Program-made: the position numbers and the translations under genes | Shown: in pieces, positions 36,405 to 44,685 of the stretch | Position numbering within the stretch: the stretch's first letter is position 1 | Layout: each line of letters starts with the position of its first letter | Assembly (NCBI RefSeq): GCF_001908185.1 | Contig: NZ_LGHM01000150.1 | Span: 1-64,000 of the forward strand | Direction: 5' to 3' | DNA length: 64,000 bases | Origin: Bradyrhizobium sp. AS23.2 | GTDB lineage: Bacteria; Pseudomonadota; Alphaproteobacteria; Rhizobiales; Xanthobacteraceae | The notes under the pieces: model-generated | Told to the model about the DNA's origin: nothing | Seen by the model: only the letters and a program-made list of their open reading frames with translations | The model's database searches: none

Positions 36405-36620
36405 ACGCGTTTTTCGGCTTTTCCGTCGAAAATTCAGGCCCTGCCGGAGGCTTCGGCGGGGTGAGGTTCCCTCCAGATTCGTGGTATTTAGGTAGCGTTA
36501 TAGGAGTGAGTCCTCCCTCAGCCTTTGGGGGGGCCGCATGCGTCCAGCGGGGGCGAAAAATTGGGGTTCCAACCCCAGTCTGTAGGGTCTCCCGGACACC
36601 AGACCCCTGTATATTGGGCA
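36405..36620. other. Structured-looking non-coding stretch
   Basis: No gene is convincing here: ORFs of 76 and 86 codons run on both strands, but with low-complexity, mirrored composition and no ribosome site. Two clean hairpins are present: GGGGTT-CC-AACCCC near 36563-36576 and GGGTCT...AGACCC near 36587-36608. Two CCTCC-containing segments (TTCCCTCCAG and GTCCTCCCTC) resemble anti-Shine-Dalgarno loops of alphaproteobacterial small RNAs. The sequence does not resemble the palindromic repeats. It may be a small RNA or the leader of the metallopeptidase gene. Confidence 0.35.
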
Positions 36621-36705
36621 AATGATTTGTTTTTGCGCCGAGCGCTTTCCCTGGCGGCGGTTATGGCAGAATCCGGGCGAACTCCTGCTCCCCGGACTGA
36701 CAGAC

Positions 36706-37461
36706 ATGGCTACACGCGCGCTCCTCTATCGGCGGCCCCACGAACCGAAGACCCTCCTGATCACCCATGGATCGCAATTTTTTGCGATTCGCCTGCGCCG
36801 ACATCGCCGAGCGCGCCGCTACACGCTCAGAATTCATCCGAGCGATCGCGAAGCCATCCTCACGATGCCGCCGCGTGGCACGCTCGCTGAGGCAAAGGAC
36901 TTCGCGCAGCGTCACGGCGCGTGGATCGCGGCACGTCTCGGCCGTTTGCCGAAGGCTGCGCCGTTTCAGCCTGGCACAGTGATACCGCTTCGCGGCGTTT
37001 CCCACCGCATCGTTCATCGCGCCGGCCAGCGTGGCACGGTGTGGACGGAGGTGCGTGACTCCGGAGAGCGCATTCTCTGCGTCGCCGGCGGGGTCGAACA
37101 TGTCGACCGCCGCGTCAGTGACTTCCTCAAGCGCGAGGCGCGCCGCGACCTTCAGCGTTCGGCCGAGGCCTATGCCGTCGAGCTCGGCGTCAAGGTCAAG
37201 CGTCTCTCGATCCGCGACCAGTCCAGCCGCTGGGGCTCCTGTACCTCGGCGGGCTCGCTGTCGTTCTCCTGGCGCCTGATCCTCGCGCCGTCCTTCGTGC
37301 TCGACTACCTCGCCGCGCACGAGGTCGCCCATCTCGTCGAGATGAACCACTCGGCGCGGTTCTGGCGCGTCTGCGGGAAGGTCTGTCCGTCGATGGAGCG
37401 CGCCAAGAAGTGGCTCGACACACACGGCAACGATCTGCACCGCTTCGGGGTCGAGGATTAG
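36706..37461 (+). CDS. YgjP-type zinc metallopeptidase
   Basis: The 251-residue protein starts at ATG 36706 (MATRALLYRRPHEP); the frame is open further upstream through the non-coding stretch. It has the YgjP/DUF45 pattern: an N-terminal beta domain rich in Arg (RLRRHRRARRYTLRIHP), then RDQSSRWGSCTSAGSLSFSWRLILAP and the zinc site HEVAHLVEMNHSARFW, with two His and a Glu in HExxH and a third His in NHS. These are cytoplasmic proteins of largely unknown substrate, related to the SprT/WLM gluzincins. It is followed by a strong hairpin. Confidence 0.85.
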   Translation: MATRALLYRRPHEPKTLLITHGSQFFAIRLRRHRRARRYTLRIHPSDREAILTMPPRGTLAEAKDFAQRHGAWIAARLGRLPKAAPFQPGTVIPLRGVSHRIVHRAGQRGTVWTEVRDSGERILCVAGGVEHVDRRVSDFLKREARRDLQRSAEAYAVELGVKVKRLSIRDQSSRWGSCTSAGSLSFSWRLILAPSFVLDYLAAHEVAHLVEMNHSARFWRVCGKVCPSMERAKKWLDTHGNDLHRFGVED

Positions 37462-37490
37462 GCCTCGCTGCCAGCCCAACACTCGCTGTC

Positions 37491-37513
37491 GTCGCCCGGC
37501 TTGACCGGGCGAC
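37491..37513 (+). terminator. Hairpin after the metallopeptidase gene
   Basis: Perfect 9-base arms GTCGCCCGG and CCGGGCGAC enclose CTTGA, 29 bases after the stop. There is no long T-run, so it may act as a stabilising 3' hairpin. Confidence 0.55.
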
Positions 37514-37562
37514 CCAGTACGCCGCGGCGGCTATTTTAGATCTCGATGTCTCGGAATACTGG

Positions 37563-37584
37563 ATTCCCCGCCTTCGCGGGGAAT
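37563..37584. repeat. Short hairpin ATTCCCCGC / GCGGGGAAT
   Basis: Perfect 9-base arms enclose CTTC. It lies in the 326-base gap between the metallopeptidase and PBP1A genes. The remaining part, 37585-37787, shows nothing I can interpret. Confidence 0.5.
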
Positions 37585-37787
37585 GACAGCTGCGAATGGG
37601 GCGACATCAACGCGTTTCGCGCGAATCTCCCAGAAGGCTGCGATGATCGCGCGGCATCCGTCATTTGCCCCGCTGCATCAAAGCTTTCGTACCATCCACC
37701 CAGCGTCACGCCGGCAATCACCGGCTACTGTGCATGGGGTTGTTTTCGCGGTTTTTGTTTTGAGGTCACAAAGACCGCAGGCCGAGC

Positions 37788-39995
37788 CTATCGATTGCCG
37801 CCAAACAGCCGGTCCATCAGCCAACCATCGAGCCCCGGCGCTGCTTCCGGCCGCACATTGGCGCGCGTCGGCGCGGGGCGATAACCGCCGTTATTGGCCG
37901 GAGCCGATGGGGGCACTGTCGGCGGCGCCACCTGCGAGGCCACTATCGCGAGGTTCGACGGGCCCCAATTGGCCAGCGAATTCGGCAACGCTGCGACCGG
38001 CACGCCCTCGTGCGCGGTGCGCATGAAGCGCGACCAGACCTCCACCGGCAGGCCGCCGCCGGTCGCCTTCTTGGTCGGCGAGTTGTCGTCGTTGCCGAGC
38101 CAGACGCCGGTGACGAGGTTGGCGGTATAGCCGACGAACCAGGCGTCGCGATAATCCTGGCTGGTGCCGGTCTTGCCGGCCGCCGGCCAGCCCGGGATCT
38201 CCGCCTTCTTGGCAGTGCCGTTGATCAGTGTCTCCCGCATCATCGCGTTCATCATCCCGACATAGCGCGGGTCGATCACCTGGTTGCGCTCCTCGGGCTG
38301 GCGCATGTAGAGCAGCTTGCCCCCGAGCGTCTTGATCCGCGTGACGACATGCGGCGACACCGCGAAGCCGCCATTGGCGAAGGGCGCATAGGCGCCGACC
38401 ATCTCGACGACCGAGACCTCGGAAGTGCCGAGCGCGATCGAGGCGTTGGGCTCGAGCTTGGAGGAGATGCCGAGCCGGTGCGCGGTGCGCACCACGTTCT
38501 TCGGCCCGACCTCGAGGCCGAGGCGAATGGCGACCGTGTTGAGCGACATCGCGAGCGCCTGCGTCAGCGTCACCGGGCCGAAATACTCATGCGTGTAGTT
38601 CTCGGGCTTCCAGCCCTTGACCTCGATCGGGGCGTCCTGGCGGACGGTGTCCGGCGTCAGACCCTGCTCGAGCGCGGTCAGATACACGAACGGCTTGAAC
38701 GAGGAGCCCGGCTGGCGCTTGGCGGTCACCGCGCGGTTGTACTGGCTCTCGGAATAGTTTCGGCCGCCGACCATGGCGCGCACCGCGCCATCAGGCGTCA
38801 TCGCCACCAGCGCGCCCTGGCTGACATTGAACTTCACGCTCTTGGCCGCGAGCTCGTCGATGACGGCGGCTTCGGCGACGCTCTGGAGCTTTGGATCGAT
38901 CGTGGTCTCGACCTTGATGCTCTCGTCGATCTGGCCGACCAGATCGTCCAGCACTTCGCCGATCCAGTCGGCGACGTAGTTGACCGTGCCGGCGCCGACC
39001 GGCTTCACATTGTAGGAGGGATGGCCGATCGAGGCCTGCGCCTGCGCTTCGGTGATGAACTTTGCATCCGCCATCGCCGCGAGCACGACCTGCGCGCGCT
39101 GCTCGGCGCCTTCGGGGTTGCGGTTGGGCGCAAGGCGCGAGGGCGATTTGACGAGGCCGGCCAGCATCGCGGCCTCGGGAATCGTGACGTTCTTGGCCGA
39201 CTTGCCGAAATAGCGCTGCGCGGCTGCCTCGACACCATAGGCGCCGGAGCCGAAATAGACGCGGTTGAGATAGAGCTCAAGGATCTCGTTCTTGGAATGC
39301 TTGCGCTCCAGCCAGATCGCCAGCTCCGCCTCCTGCAGCTTGCGCTGCATGGTGCGCTCCTGGGTCAGGAACAGGTTTTTCGCCAGCTGCTGCGTCAGCG
39401 TCGAGCCGCCCTGCGACACGCCGCGATGGAGCACGTTGGTGACGAGCGCGCGCAGGATGCCTACGGGATCGATGCCGTAATGCGAATAGAAGCGGCGGTC
39501 CTCGATGGCGATGAAGGCCTTGGGCAGATAGGGCGGCAGGTCCTTCAGCGAGACGTTGGCGCCGGCCATCTCGCCGCGCTGCGCCAGCATGCTGCCGTCG
39601 ATGCCGACGATCTGTATCGTCGGTGGCCGCTTTGGAATCTCCAACGACTGGATCGGCGGCAGATGGGCGCCGACATAGACCACGACGGCGATCACGGCGA
39701 TCACGCCCCACAGGCCGAGCACCGCGCCCCAATAGACCAGGCGGCCGAGGCTGAAGCCTCCGCGCGACTTCGACCGGCGCTTGGCGCCGCTGCGGCTCGC
39801 CGGCGCCTTCCGCTCGCGCGGCGGCTCGTCGTCGGAATCGTCGGCCTTGCGCTTGGCGGATGATTTCGCGGACTTTTTCGGCTTGTCCTCGGCATTGGGG
39901 ATGCGATCCGCGGACGTCAGGCGCAGATCGGCGAGCGCCGCGGGCAAGCCGAACAACGGCTCCTTCCGCCCACCCTTTTTCTTTCCCCACGCCAT
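37788..39995 (-). CDS. Class A penicillin-binding protein 1A
   Basis: The 735-residue bifunctional peptidoglycan synthase starts at ATG 39995. It has a long basic/acidic cytoplasmic tail (1-80), a transmembrane helix (about 85-108), a GT51 transglycosylase domain with EDRRFYSHYGID (165-176) and QGGSTLTQQLAKN, and a transpeptidase domain. The latter carries SxxK as S431-S-F-K434 in RQPGSSFKPF, SLN in AMSLNTVA and KTGT in AAGKTGTSQDYRDAWF. The C-terminus is Pro/Asn-rich and probably periplasmic. It appears monocistronic. Confidence 0.92.
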   Translation of the reverse strand: MAWGKKKGGRKEPLFGLPAALADLRLTSADRIPNAEDKPKKSAKSSAKRKADDSDDEPPRERKAPASRSGAKRRSKSRGGFSLGRLVYWGAVLGLWGVIAVIAVVVYVGAHLPPIQSLEIPKRPPTIQIVGIDGSMLAQRGEMAGANVSLKDLPPYLPKAFIAIEDRRFYSHYGIDPVGILRALVTNVLHRGVSQGGSTLTQQLAKNLFLTQERTMQRKLQEAELAIWLERKHSKNEILELYLNRVYFGSGAYGVEAAAQRYFGKSAKNVTIPEAAMLAGLVKSPSRLAPNRNPEGAEQRAQVVLAAMADAKFITEAQAQASIGHPSYNVKPVGAGTVNYVADWIGEVLDDLVGQIDESIKVETTIDPKLQSVAEAAVIDELAAKSVKFNVSQGALVAMTPDGAVRAMVGGRNYSESQYNRAVTAKRQPGSSFKPFVYLTALEQGLTPDTVRQDAPIEVKGWKPENYTHEYFGPVTLTQALAMSLNTVAIRLGLEVGPKNVVRTAHRLGISSKLEPNASIALGTSEVSVVEMVGAYAPFANGGFAVSPHVVTRIKTLGGKLLYMRQPEERNQVIDPRYVGMMNAMMRETLINGTAKKAEIPGWPAAGKTGTSQDYRDAWFVGYTANLVTGVWLGNDDNSPTKKATGGGLPVEVWSRFMRTAHEGVPVAALPNSLANWGPSNLAIVASQVAPPTVPPSAPANNGGYRPAPTRANVRPEAAPGLDGWLMDRLFGGNR

Positions 39996-40171
39996 ACGCA
40001 AAACGCCCGGTCAGACTGCCCCGCCGCACGCTAGCGGTCGCTGTTTAAGGCCCGGTTACCCCGAGCTTAACGCTCGATTAGGAGGTGCGGCATTCGCCTG
40101 CCGCAGTTCCGCTGATCGGACGCCGGAGCTAGGATCGCGAATATGAAGAGGGAACTCACGAAGGAGCGTTC

Positions 40172-40597
40172 ATGGGCCATATCGATCCGACCAAGGAGAT
40201 CTTCGCGCAATTCCGGGATAACGACCGTCCCGGTCCGATCCACATGCTCAATCTGGTGCGCTTGCGCAAAGAGGCGGCCTATCCGGATGGCCGCAAGGCG
40301 AGCGGTGCGGAAGCCTATGCGGCCTATGGCCGCGACAGCGGCCCGGTGTTCGAACGCCTCGGCGGCCGCATCGTCTGGCAGGGCAGGTTCGAGCTGATGC
40401 TGATCGGCCCGCAAGAGGAGCGCTGGGATCATTGCTTCATCGCCGAATATCCAAGCGTCGCGGCCTTCGTCGAGATGATCCGCGATCCCGTCTATCGCGA
40501 AGCGGTGAAGCACCGGCAGGCGGCCGTGGAGGATTCACGGCTGATCCGCCACGCCGTGTTGCCGGTGGGGAAGAATTTTGGCGAGATACCTTCTTAG
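40172..40597 (+). CDS. DUF1330 family protein
   Basis: The 141-residue protein has the small alpha-beta barrel pattern of DUF1330: PGPIHMLNLVRLRKEAAYPDGR, GAEAYAAYGRDSGPVFERLGGRIVWQG and WDHCFIAEYPSVAAFVEMIRDPVYREAVKHR. An AAGGAG site lies 8 bases upstream of ATG 40172. No catalytic residues are established for the family; proteins of this type are cytoplasmic dimers of unknown function. It is monocistronic and convergent with a binding-protein gene across a fold-back repeat. Confidence 0.8.
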   Translation: MGHIDPTKEIFAQFRDNDRPGPIHMLNLVRLRKEAAYPDGRKASGAEAYAAYGRDSGPVFERLGGRIVWQGRFELMLIGPQEERWDHCFIAEYPSVAAFVEMIRDPVYREAVKHRQAAVEDSRLIRHAVLPVGKNFGEIPS

Positions 40598-40611
40598 TTC
40601 ATAGGGTGGGC

Positions 40612-40717
40612 AAAGTGCCGGGGTGCGCGAATGCGCGTCCCCGGGGCGTGCCCACCACGTTTGTCGCGATCGAGGAGAGATGGTGGGCACGACGCTTGCG
40701 CGCCTTTGCCCACCCTA
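40612..40717. repeat. Fold-back repeat, GTAGGGTGGGC family
   Basis: The arms TAGGGTGGGCAAAG (40612-40625) and CTTTGCCCACCCTA (40704-40717) are perfect; inner CGTGCCCACCA / TGGTGGGCACG also pair. It separates the convergent DUF1330 and binding-protein genes. Confidence 0.85.
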
Positions 40718-40738
40718 CGATGTGTGCCTTCTCTTCGC

Positions 40739-41965
40739 CTAACCCGCCGGGCCTGCGTCTTCCAGGATCGGGCCGAACAGCTCCCAGCGCTCGCCGTTGA
40801 ACTTCATCATCTGAAGCTGCTTGTTGACGCGGTAGTCGGTCGCCGAGGTGTTGGCCTTGATTCCGGGCAGCGCGACGTCGCCGGTCACGTCCTTCAGGGA
40901 GGCGGCCTGTTTCATGACGTTCTCGCGCGTCAGGTCGTCGCCGCACTGCTGCAGCACGTGGGCCAGCAGTTGGGCGGTGCCGTAGCCGTAGGTGTTGAAG
41001 TTCGAGTCCTTGTCGCCGTCCGGATAGTACTTCGCCATGAAGTCGAAATACCGCTTCATGCCGGCGTCGTCCTTCCAGGTCGGATCGAGCGGATCCTTGC
41101 CGTAGTTGACGCTGATCACGCCCTTGGCGGCCTCGAGACCAGCGGGCTTCATCACCGCGCCGACCGAGGTGGCGTTGATGTCGACGATCTGGACCGGATG
41201 CCAGCCCATCTCGGCGATCTTCTTGATCGCCTGTGCCGCCTGCTTCGGCGTGGTCGCGCTGAAGAACAGGTCGGCGCCGGCATCCTTGATCTTGAGAATC
41301 TGCGAATCGACGGTCGGATCGGAGACTTCGTAGGACGCTTCGGTCACGATCATCTTGGCGGCCTTGTCACCGAGGCCGGCCTTGAGGCCGTTCAGATAGT
41401 CCTTGCCGAGGTCGTCGTTCTGGTAGAGCACGCCGATCTTCGCGTTCGGGTGCTCCTTCAGGATGTACTGCCCGTAGATGCGGCCCTCGACGAAGTAGTT
41501 CGGGTTGTAGCCCATGGTCCACGGGAAGTTCTTCGGATCCGTGAATCTCGAGGCGCCGGTGGCGGCGAACAGCTGCGGTACCTTCTTGGAGTTGAGATAT
41601 TTCTGCACGGCTGCGTTCGAGGGCGTGCCGATGATCTGGAAGGTCAAGAGCACCTCGTCGCTCTCGACGAGCTTGCGTACCTGCTCCACCGCTTTCGGCG
41701 GCGAATAGGCGTCGTCATACTGGATCAGGTTGATCTTGCGGCCGTTGATGCCGCCCTGGTCGTTGATCATCTTGAAGTAGGCGGCCTGGGCCTTGCCGAT
41801 CGACGCATAGGCCGACGCCGGTCCTGAGAACGGCACGGTCTGCCCGACCTTGATCTCGGTGTCGCTGGCGCCCGGATCATATTTTTTCTGGGCACTGACC
41901 GCAGAGACCGACAGCGCCAGGGTCAGCGCCGTTGCCGTGGCCAGATGCAGAATTCCATTCCTCAT
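40739..41965 (-). CDS. Orphan liv-type ABC substrate-binding protein (copy 1)
   Basis: The start is ATG 41965, with GAGGAAA upstream and a signal peptide ending SAVSA-Q. The mature periplasmic protein has the type I pattern YDPGASDTEIKVGQTVPFSGPASAYASIGKAQAAYFKMINDQGGINGRKINLI typical of the amide/aromatic branch of LivK-like proteins. It is closely related along its length to the next gene (42170-43396), so the two arose by duplication. No permease or ATPase genes adjoin either copy, so they must serve a transporter encoded elsewhere. Confidence 0.85.
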   Translation of the reverse strand: MRNGILHLATATALTLALSVSAVSAQKKYDPGASDTEIKVGQTVPFSGPASAYASIGKAQAAYFKMINDQGGINGRKINLIQYDDAYSPPKAVEQVRKLVESDEVLLTFQIIGTPSNAAVQKYLNSKKVPQLFAATGASRFTDPKNFPWTMGYNPNYFVEGRIYGQYILKEHPNAKIGVLYQNDDLGKDYLNGLKAGLGDKAAKMIVTEASYEVSDPTVDSQILKIKDAGADLFFSATTPKQAAQAIKKIAEMGWHPVQIVDINATSVGAVMKPAGLEAAKGVISVNYGKDPLDPTWKDDAGMKRYFDFMAKYYPDGDKDSNFNTYGYGTAQLLAHVLQQCGDDLTRENVMKQAASLKDVTGDVALPGIKANTSATDYRVNKQLQMMKFNGERWELFGPILEDAGPAG

Positions 41966-42092
41966 TCGCAATTTCCTCGGTTGTTATTGCCGACGGTCTA
42001 TCGGACGCGCTGCTGCACGCCCGACGCCATCGCTGCGCGGGAATGTGGAGGAGCCATTGCTGCAACGCAAGGTGGGGAAGTGCCCACAATTC

Positions 42093-42151
42093 GTAGGGTG
42101 GATTACGCCGAGCGGACTGCGCTTCGCGCAGCCGCGGGGGTAACCCACCCT
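42093..42151. repeat. Short fold-back repeat, GTAGGGTGGA-TTA family
   Basis: GTAGGGTGG-ATTAC at the left pairs imperfectly with GTAACCCACCCT at the right, with inner CTGCGC-TTC-GCGCAG forming a perfect hairpin. It lies just downstream of binding-protein copy 2, before copy 1. Confidence 0.7.
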
Positions 42152-42169
42152 TTGGTTCCGTGCGTGGGA

Positions 42170-43396
42170 CTAGCCCGACGATCCTGTGTCCTCGATGATC
42201 GGTCCGAACAGCTCCCAGCGTTCGCCGTTGAACCTCATCATCTGCATCTGCTTGTTGACGCGATAATCGTTCGGTCCGGTGTTGATCTTGATGCCGGGCA
42301 GCGCGAAGCTCGGGGTGAAGTCCTTGATGTTGGCGACCTGTCTCATGACGTTCTCGCGCGTAAGGTCGTCACCGCATTGCTTCAACACCTGGACCAGGAG
42401 CTCGGCCACCGAATAGGCGTAGGTGTTGACCGTGTTGAGCTTGTCGCCCTCAGGGAAATACTTGTCCATGAACGCGAAGAAGGCCTTAACGCCGGGATCG
42501 TCCTTCCACTGCGGATCGCCGGGCTCCTTGCCATACTGGGTCGAGATGATGCCCTTGGAGATGTCGAGGCCGGCCGGCTTCAGCGTGGCCGAGATCGGGC
42601 TCGCATTGATGTCGAGAATGTGCACCGGCGACCAGCCGAGATCGGCGAGCTTCTTGATCGCCTGTGCCGCGAATTTCGGCGTCGAGGCATCGTAGAACAG
42701 GTCGACGCCCATCGACTTCAGCTTGACCACCTGCGAGTCCACCGTCGGATCGGTGACCTCGTAGGACACCTCGCCGACGATCATGCTGGCGGCCTTGTCG
42801 CCGAGGCCGTTCTTCAGGCCCGCGAGATAATCGCGGCCCATGTCATCGTTCTGGTAGAGCACGCCGATCTTGGCGTTGGGGTGATTGGCGAGAATGTATT
42901 TGGCGTAGATGCGCCCCTCGGACACGTAGTTGGGATTATAGGCGATGGTCCAGGGATAGTTCTGCGGATCGTTGAAACGCGCCGCGCCGGTCGAGGCCAG
43001 CAGCTGCGGCACCTTCTTGCCGTTGAGATACTTTTGCACGGCCGCATTGGCCGCGGTGCCGATGAGCTGGAAGGTGAAAAGCACTTCGTCGCCTTCGACG
43101 AGCTTGCGCACCTGCTCCACGGTTTTCGGCGGCGAATAGGCGTCATCATACTGGATCAGATTGATCTTGCGGCCGTTGATGCCACCCTGATCGTTGATCA
43201 TCTTGAAGTAAGCGGCTTGGGTCTTGCCGATATTGGCGTAGACGGAGTAGGCGCCGGAGAACGGTACGGTCTGGCCGATCTTGATCTCGGTGTCGCTTGC
43301 ACCGGTGTCGTATTTCTTCTGGGCGAGGGCTTGACCGGCGGAGAACGCGAAGACGAGCGCCGCCGTGGCAGCTATGAAGGCTCTGCGATTGCTCAT
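42170..43396 (-). CDS. Orphan liv-type ABC substrate-binding protein (copy 2)
   Basis: I chose ATG 43396 (MSNRRAFIAATAALVFAFS), preceded by AGGAGGAAC and starting a signal peptide ending GQALA-Q. The 408-residue protein parallels copy 1 almost without gaps, including TDTEIKIGQTVPFSGAYSVYANIGKTQ and the shared C-terminus MRFNGERWELFGPIIED. Differences cluster in the segments that line the ligand cleft (for example FYDASTPKFAAQ against FSATTPKQAAQ), suggesting different ligands. It is upstream of copy 1 by about 200 bases, separated by a repeat. Confidence 0.85.
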   Translation of the reverse strand: MSNRRAFIAATAALVFAFSAGQALAQKKYDTGASDTEIKIGQTVPFSGAYSVYANIGKTQAAYFKMINDQGGINGRKINLIQYDDAYSPPKTVEQVRKLVEGDEVLFTFQLIGTAANAAVQKYLNGKKVPQLLASTGAARFNDPQNYPWTIAYNPNYVSEGRIYAKYILANHPNAKIGVLYQNDDMGRDYLAGLKNGLGDKAASMIVGEVSYEVTDPTVDSQVVKLKSMGVDLFYDASTPKFAAQAIKKLADLGWSPVHILDINASPISATLKPAGLDISKGIISTQYGKEPGDPQWKDDPGVKAFFAFMDKYFPEGDKLNTVNTYAYSVAELLVQVLKQCGDDLTRENVMRQVANIKDFTPSFALPGIKINTGPNDYRVNKQMQMMRFNGERWELFGPIIEDTGSSG

Positions 43397-43545
43397 GTTG
43401 GGTTGTTCCTCCTGTTGGAATTTTCGGTCGACGGTCTTTTTCCCGTTGTTTGCAACGGTCGCCATCGCTGTCGAAGATTGTGGAGGAAGGGCAGGCGCCG
43501 CGCAAGGATCGCGGCGCAGCGCCGTCGCGTCTCAGGCCAGGGGTC

Positions 43546-43908
43546 TTAGGCCAGGAACAATGCAACCAGCGCGATCGCCGCCGGCAGGGCCTGGACGATC
43601 AGGATGCGCGTGCTGACGGTCGCCGCACCGTAGGCGCCGGCCACGATCACGCAGAGCAGGAAGAATGCCTTGATCTGGAACGCGAAGGCCGGGTTGGCGT
43701 GGACGAGACCCCAAATCAGGCCGGCGGCGAGGAAGCCGTTATAGAGGCCCTGATTGCCGGCCAGCACTTTTGTGATCTCGGCCTTCTCCGGCGTATTGCG
43801 AAAGACCTTCAAGCCCGGCGGCTTGTCCCAAAGGAACATCTCCAGGATCAGAAAATAGGCGTGCAGCGCCGCGACCAGCGCCACCAGGACATTGGCGATC
43901 AGGATCAA
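43546..43908 (-). CDS. DUF1304 membrane protein
   Basis: I chose TTG 43908, which follows GGGGGAG and begins the family pattern LIANVLVALVAALHAYFLILEMFLWDKPPG. The 120-residue inner-membrane protein has four hydrophobic helices (about 2-22, 50-68, 74-92 and 98-118) and the conserved LAGNQGLYNGFLAAGLIWG loop of DUF1304. Function is unknown. It is divergent from ogt with about 90 bases between starts. Confidence 0.8.
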   Translation of the reverse strand: MILIANVLVALVAALHAYFLILEMFLWDKPPGLKVFRNTPEKAEITKVLAGNQGLYNGFLAAGLIWGLVHANPAFAFQIKAFFLLCVIVAGAYGAATVSTRILIVQALPAAIALVALFLA

Positions 43909-43999
43909 GTCGAACTCCCCCAAAGCGTCAGCTTTCGGGTGGACGTTAGCACGGCAGGCGTGGCAAGTGCGATCCGTGTCTCGATACAATGGTGTCGCA

Positions 44000-44530
44000 A
44001 TGGCCAGCCGATCAACCAATACGCCCGAACGCTTCGGCCTCGATCGCCTCGCGACGCCGATCGGGATCGCCCTGCTCGTCACCGATGCCGAGGGCACGTT
44101 GCGCGCGCTCGACTGGGAGGACTACGAGCACCGCATGCGCGAACTCCTGCGTCTGCATTACGGCACGGTGGATCTCAGTGATCAGCCTGCGCCCGCGGGA
44201 ATGCGGGCGGCGTTGTCGGCATATTTCGAAGGCGATATCGATCGGCTCACGGCCATCGCATGGCGTATCGCCGGCACGCCGTTCCAGCAAAAGGTCTGGA
44301 CTGCGCTCGCGAAAATTCCCGCCGGCACCACCATGAGCTATGGCGCGTTCGCCGCAAGGATTGAGATGCCCAAAGCCGTGCGCGCCGTCGGCCATGCCAA
44401 CGGCTCCAACCCGATCAGCGTGGTGCTGCCGTGTCACCGCCTGATCGGTGCGAACGGTTCGCTGGTGAAGTACGGCGGCGGGCTCGAGCGCAAGCGCTGG
44501 CTGCTGCGGCATGAGGGGGTGGAGGTATGA
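44000..44530 (+). CDS. ogt: Methylated-DNA-protein cysteine methyltransferase
   Basis: The 176-residue suicide repair enzyme transfers the methyl group from O6-methylguanine to its own Cys145 in VVLPCHRLIG. The DNA-binding helix-turn-helix TPFQQKVWTALAKIPAGTTMSYGAFAARI and the asparagine hinge GHANGSNPI are intact. There is no Ada N-terminal zinc domain, so it is the constitutive Ogt type. ATG 44000 lacks a strong ribosome site. It is divergent from the DUF1304 gene and convergent with glnD. Confidence 0.9.
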   Translation: MASRSTNTPERFGLDRLATPIGIALLVTDAEGTLRALDWEDYEHRMRELLRLHYGTVDLSDQPAPAGMRAALSAYFEGDIDRLTAIAWRIAGTPFQQKVWTALAKIPAGTTMSYGAFAARIEMPKAVRAVGHANGSNPISVVLPCHRLIGANGSLVKYGGGLERKRWLLRHEGVEV

Positions 44531-44560
44531 AGGCGTAGCCGCGCACCGATCTCTCCACCC

Positions 44561-44666
44561 GTCATTCCGGGGCGCCGCGCAAACGGCGAGCCCGGAATCC
44601 ATCGGTCGGCACCGACGATGTGGATGAATGGATTCCGGGTTCGCGCTCCGCGCGCCCCGGAATGAC
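44561..44666. repeat. Fold-back repeat, GTCATTCCGG family
   Basis: GTCATTCCGGGGCGC at the left and GCGCCCCGGAATGAC at the right are perfect inverted arms; inner CCCGGAATCCAT / ATGGATTCCGGG also pair. It lies between the ogt stop and the glnD stop. Confidence 0.9.
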
Positions 44667-44685
44667 GAGGGGAGAGAGCGCCGCC

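Noticed and set aside
36361-36625. Small proteins of 76 and 86 residues on either strand
   Set aside because: Both frames have the composition of complementary GC-rich DNA, overlap the cruciform and lack ribosome sites; a non-coding explanation fits better.
38010-39863. 617-codon plus-strand ORF opposite PBP1A
   Set aside because: It is exactly antisense to a complete penicillin-binding protein, is Arg/Asp/His-rich like other GC-driven shadow frames and has no recognisable domain. The same holds for 45232-47619 (opposite glnD), 8086-9444 and 17260-18873.
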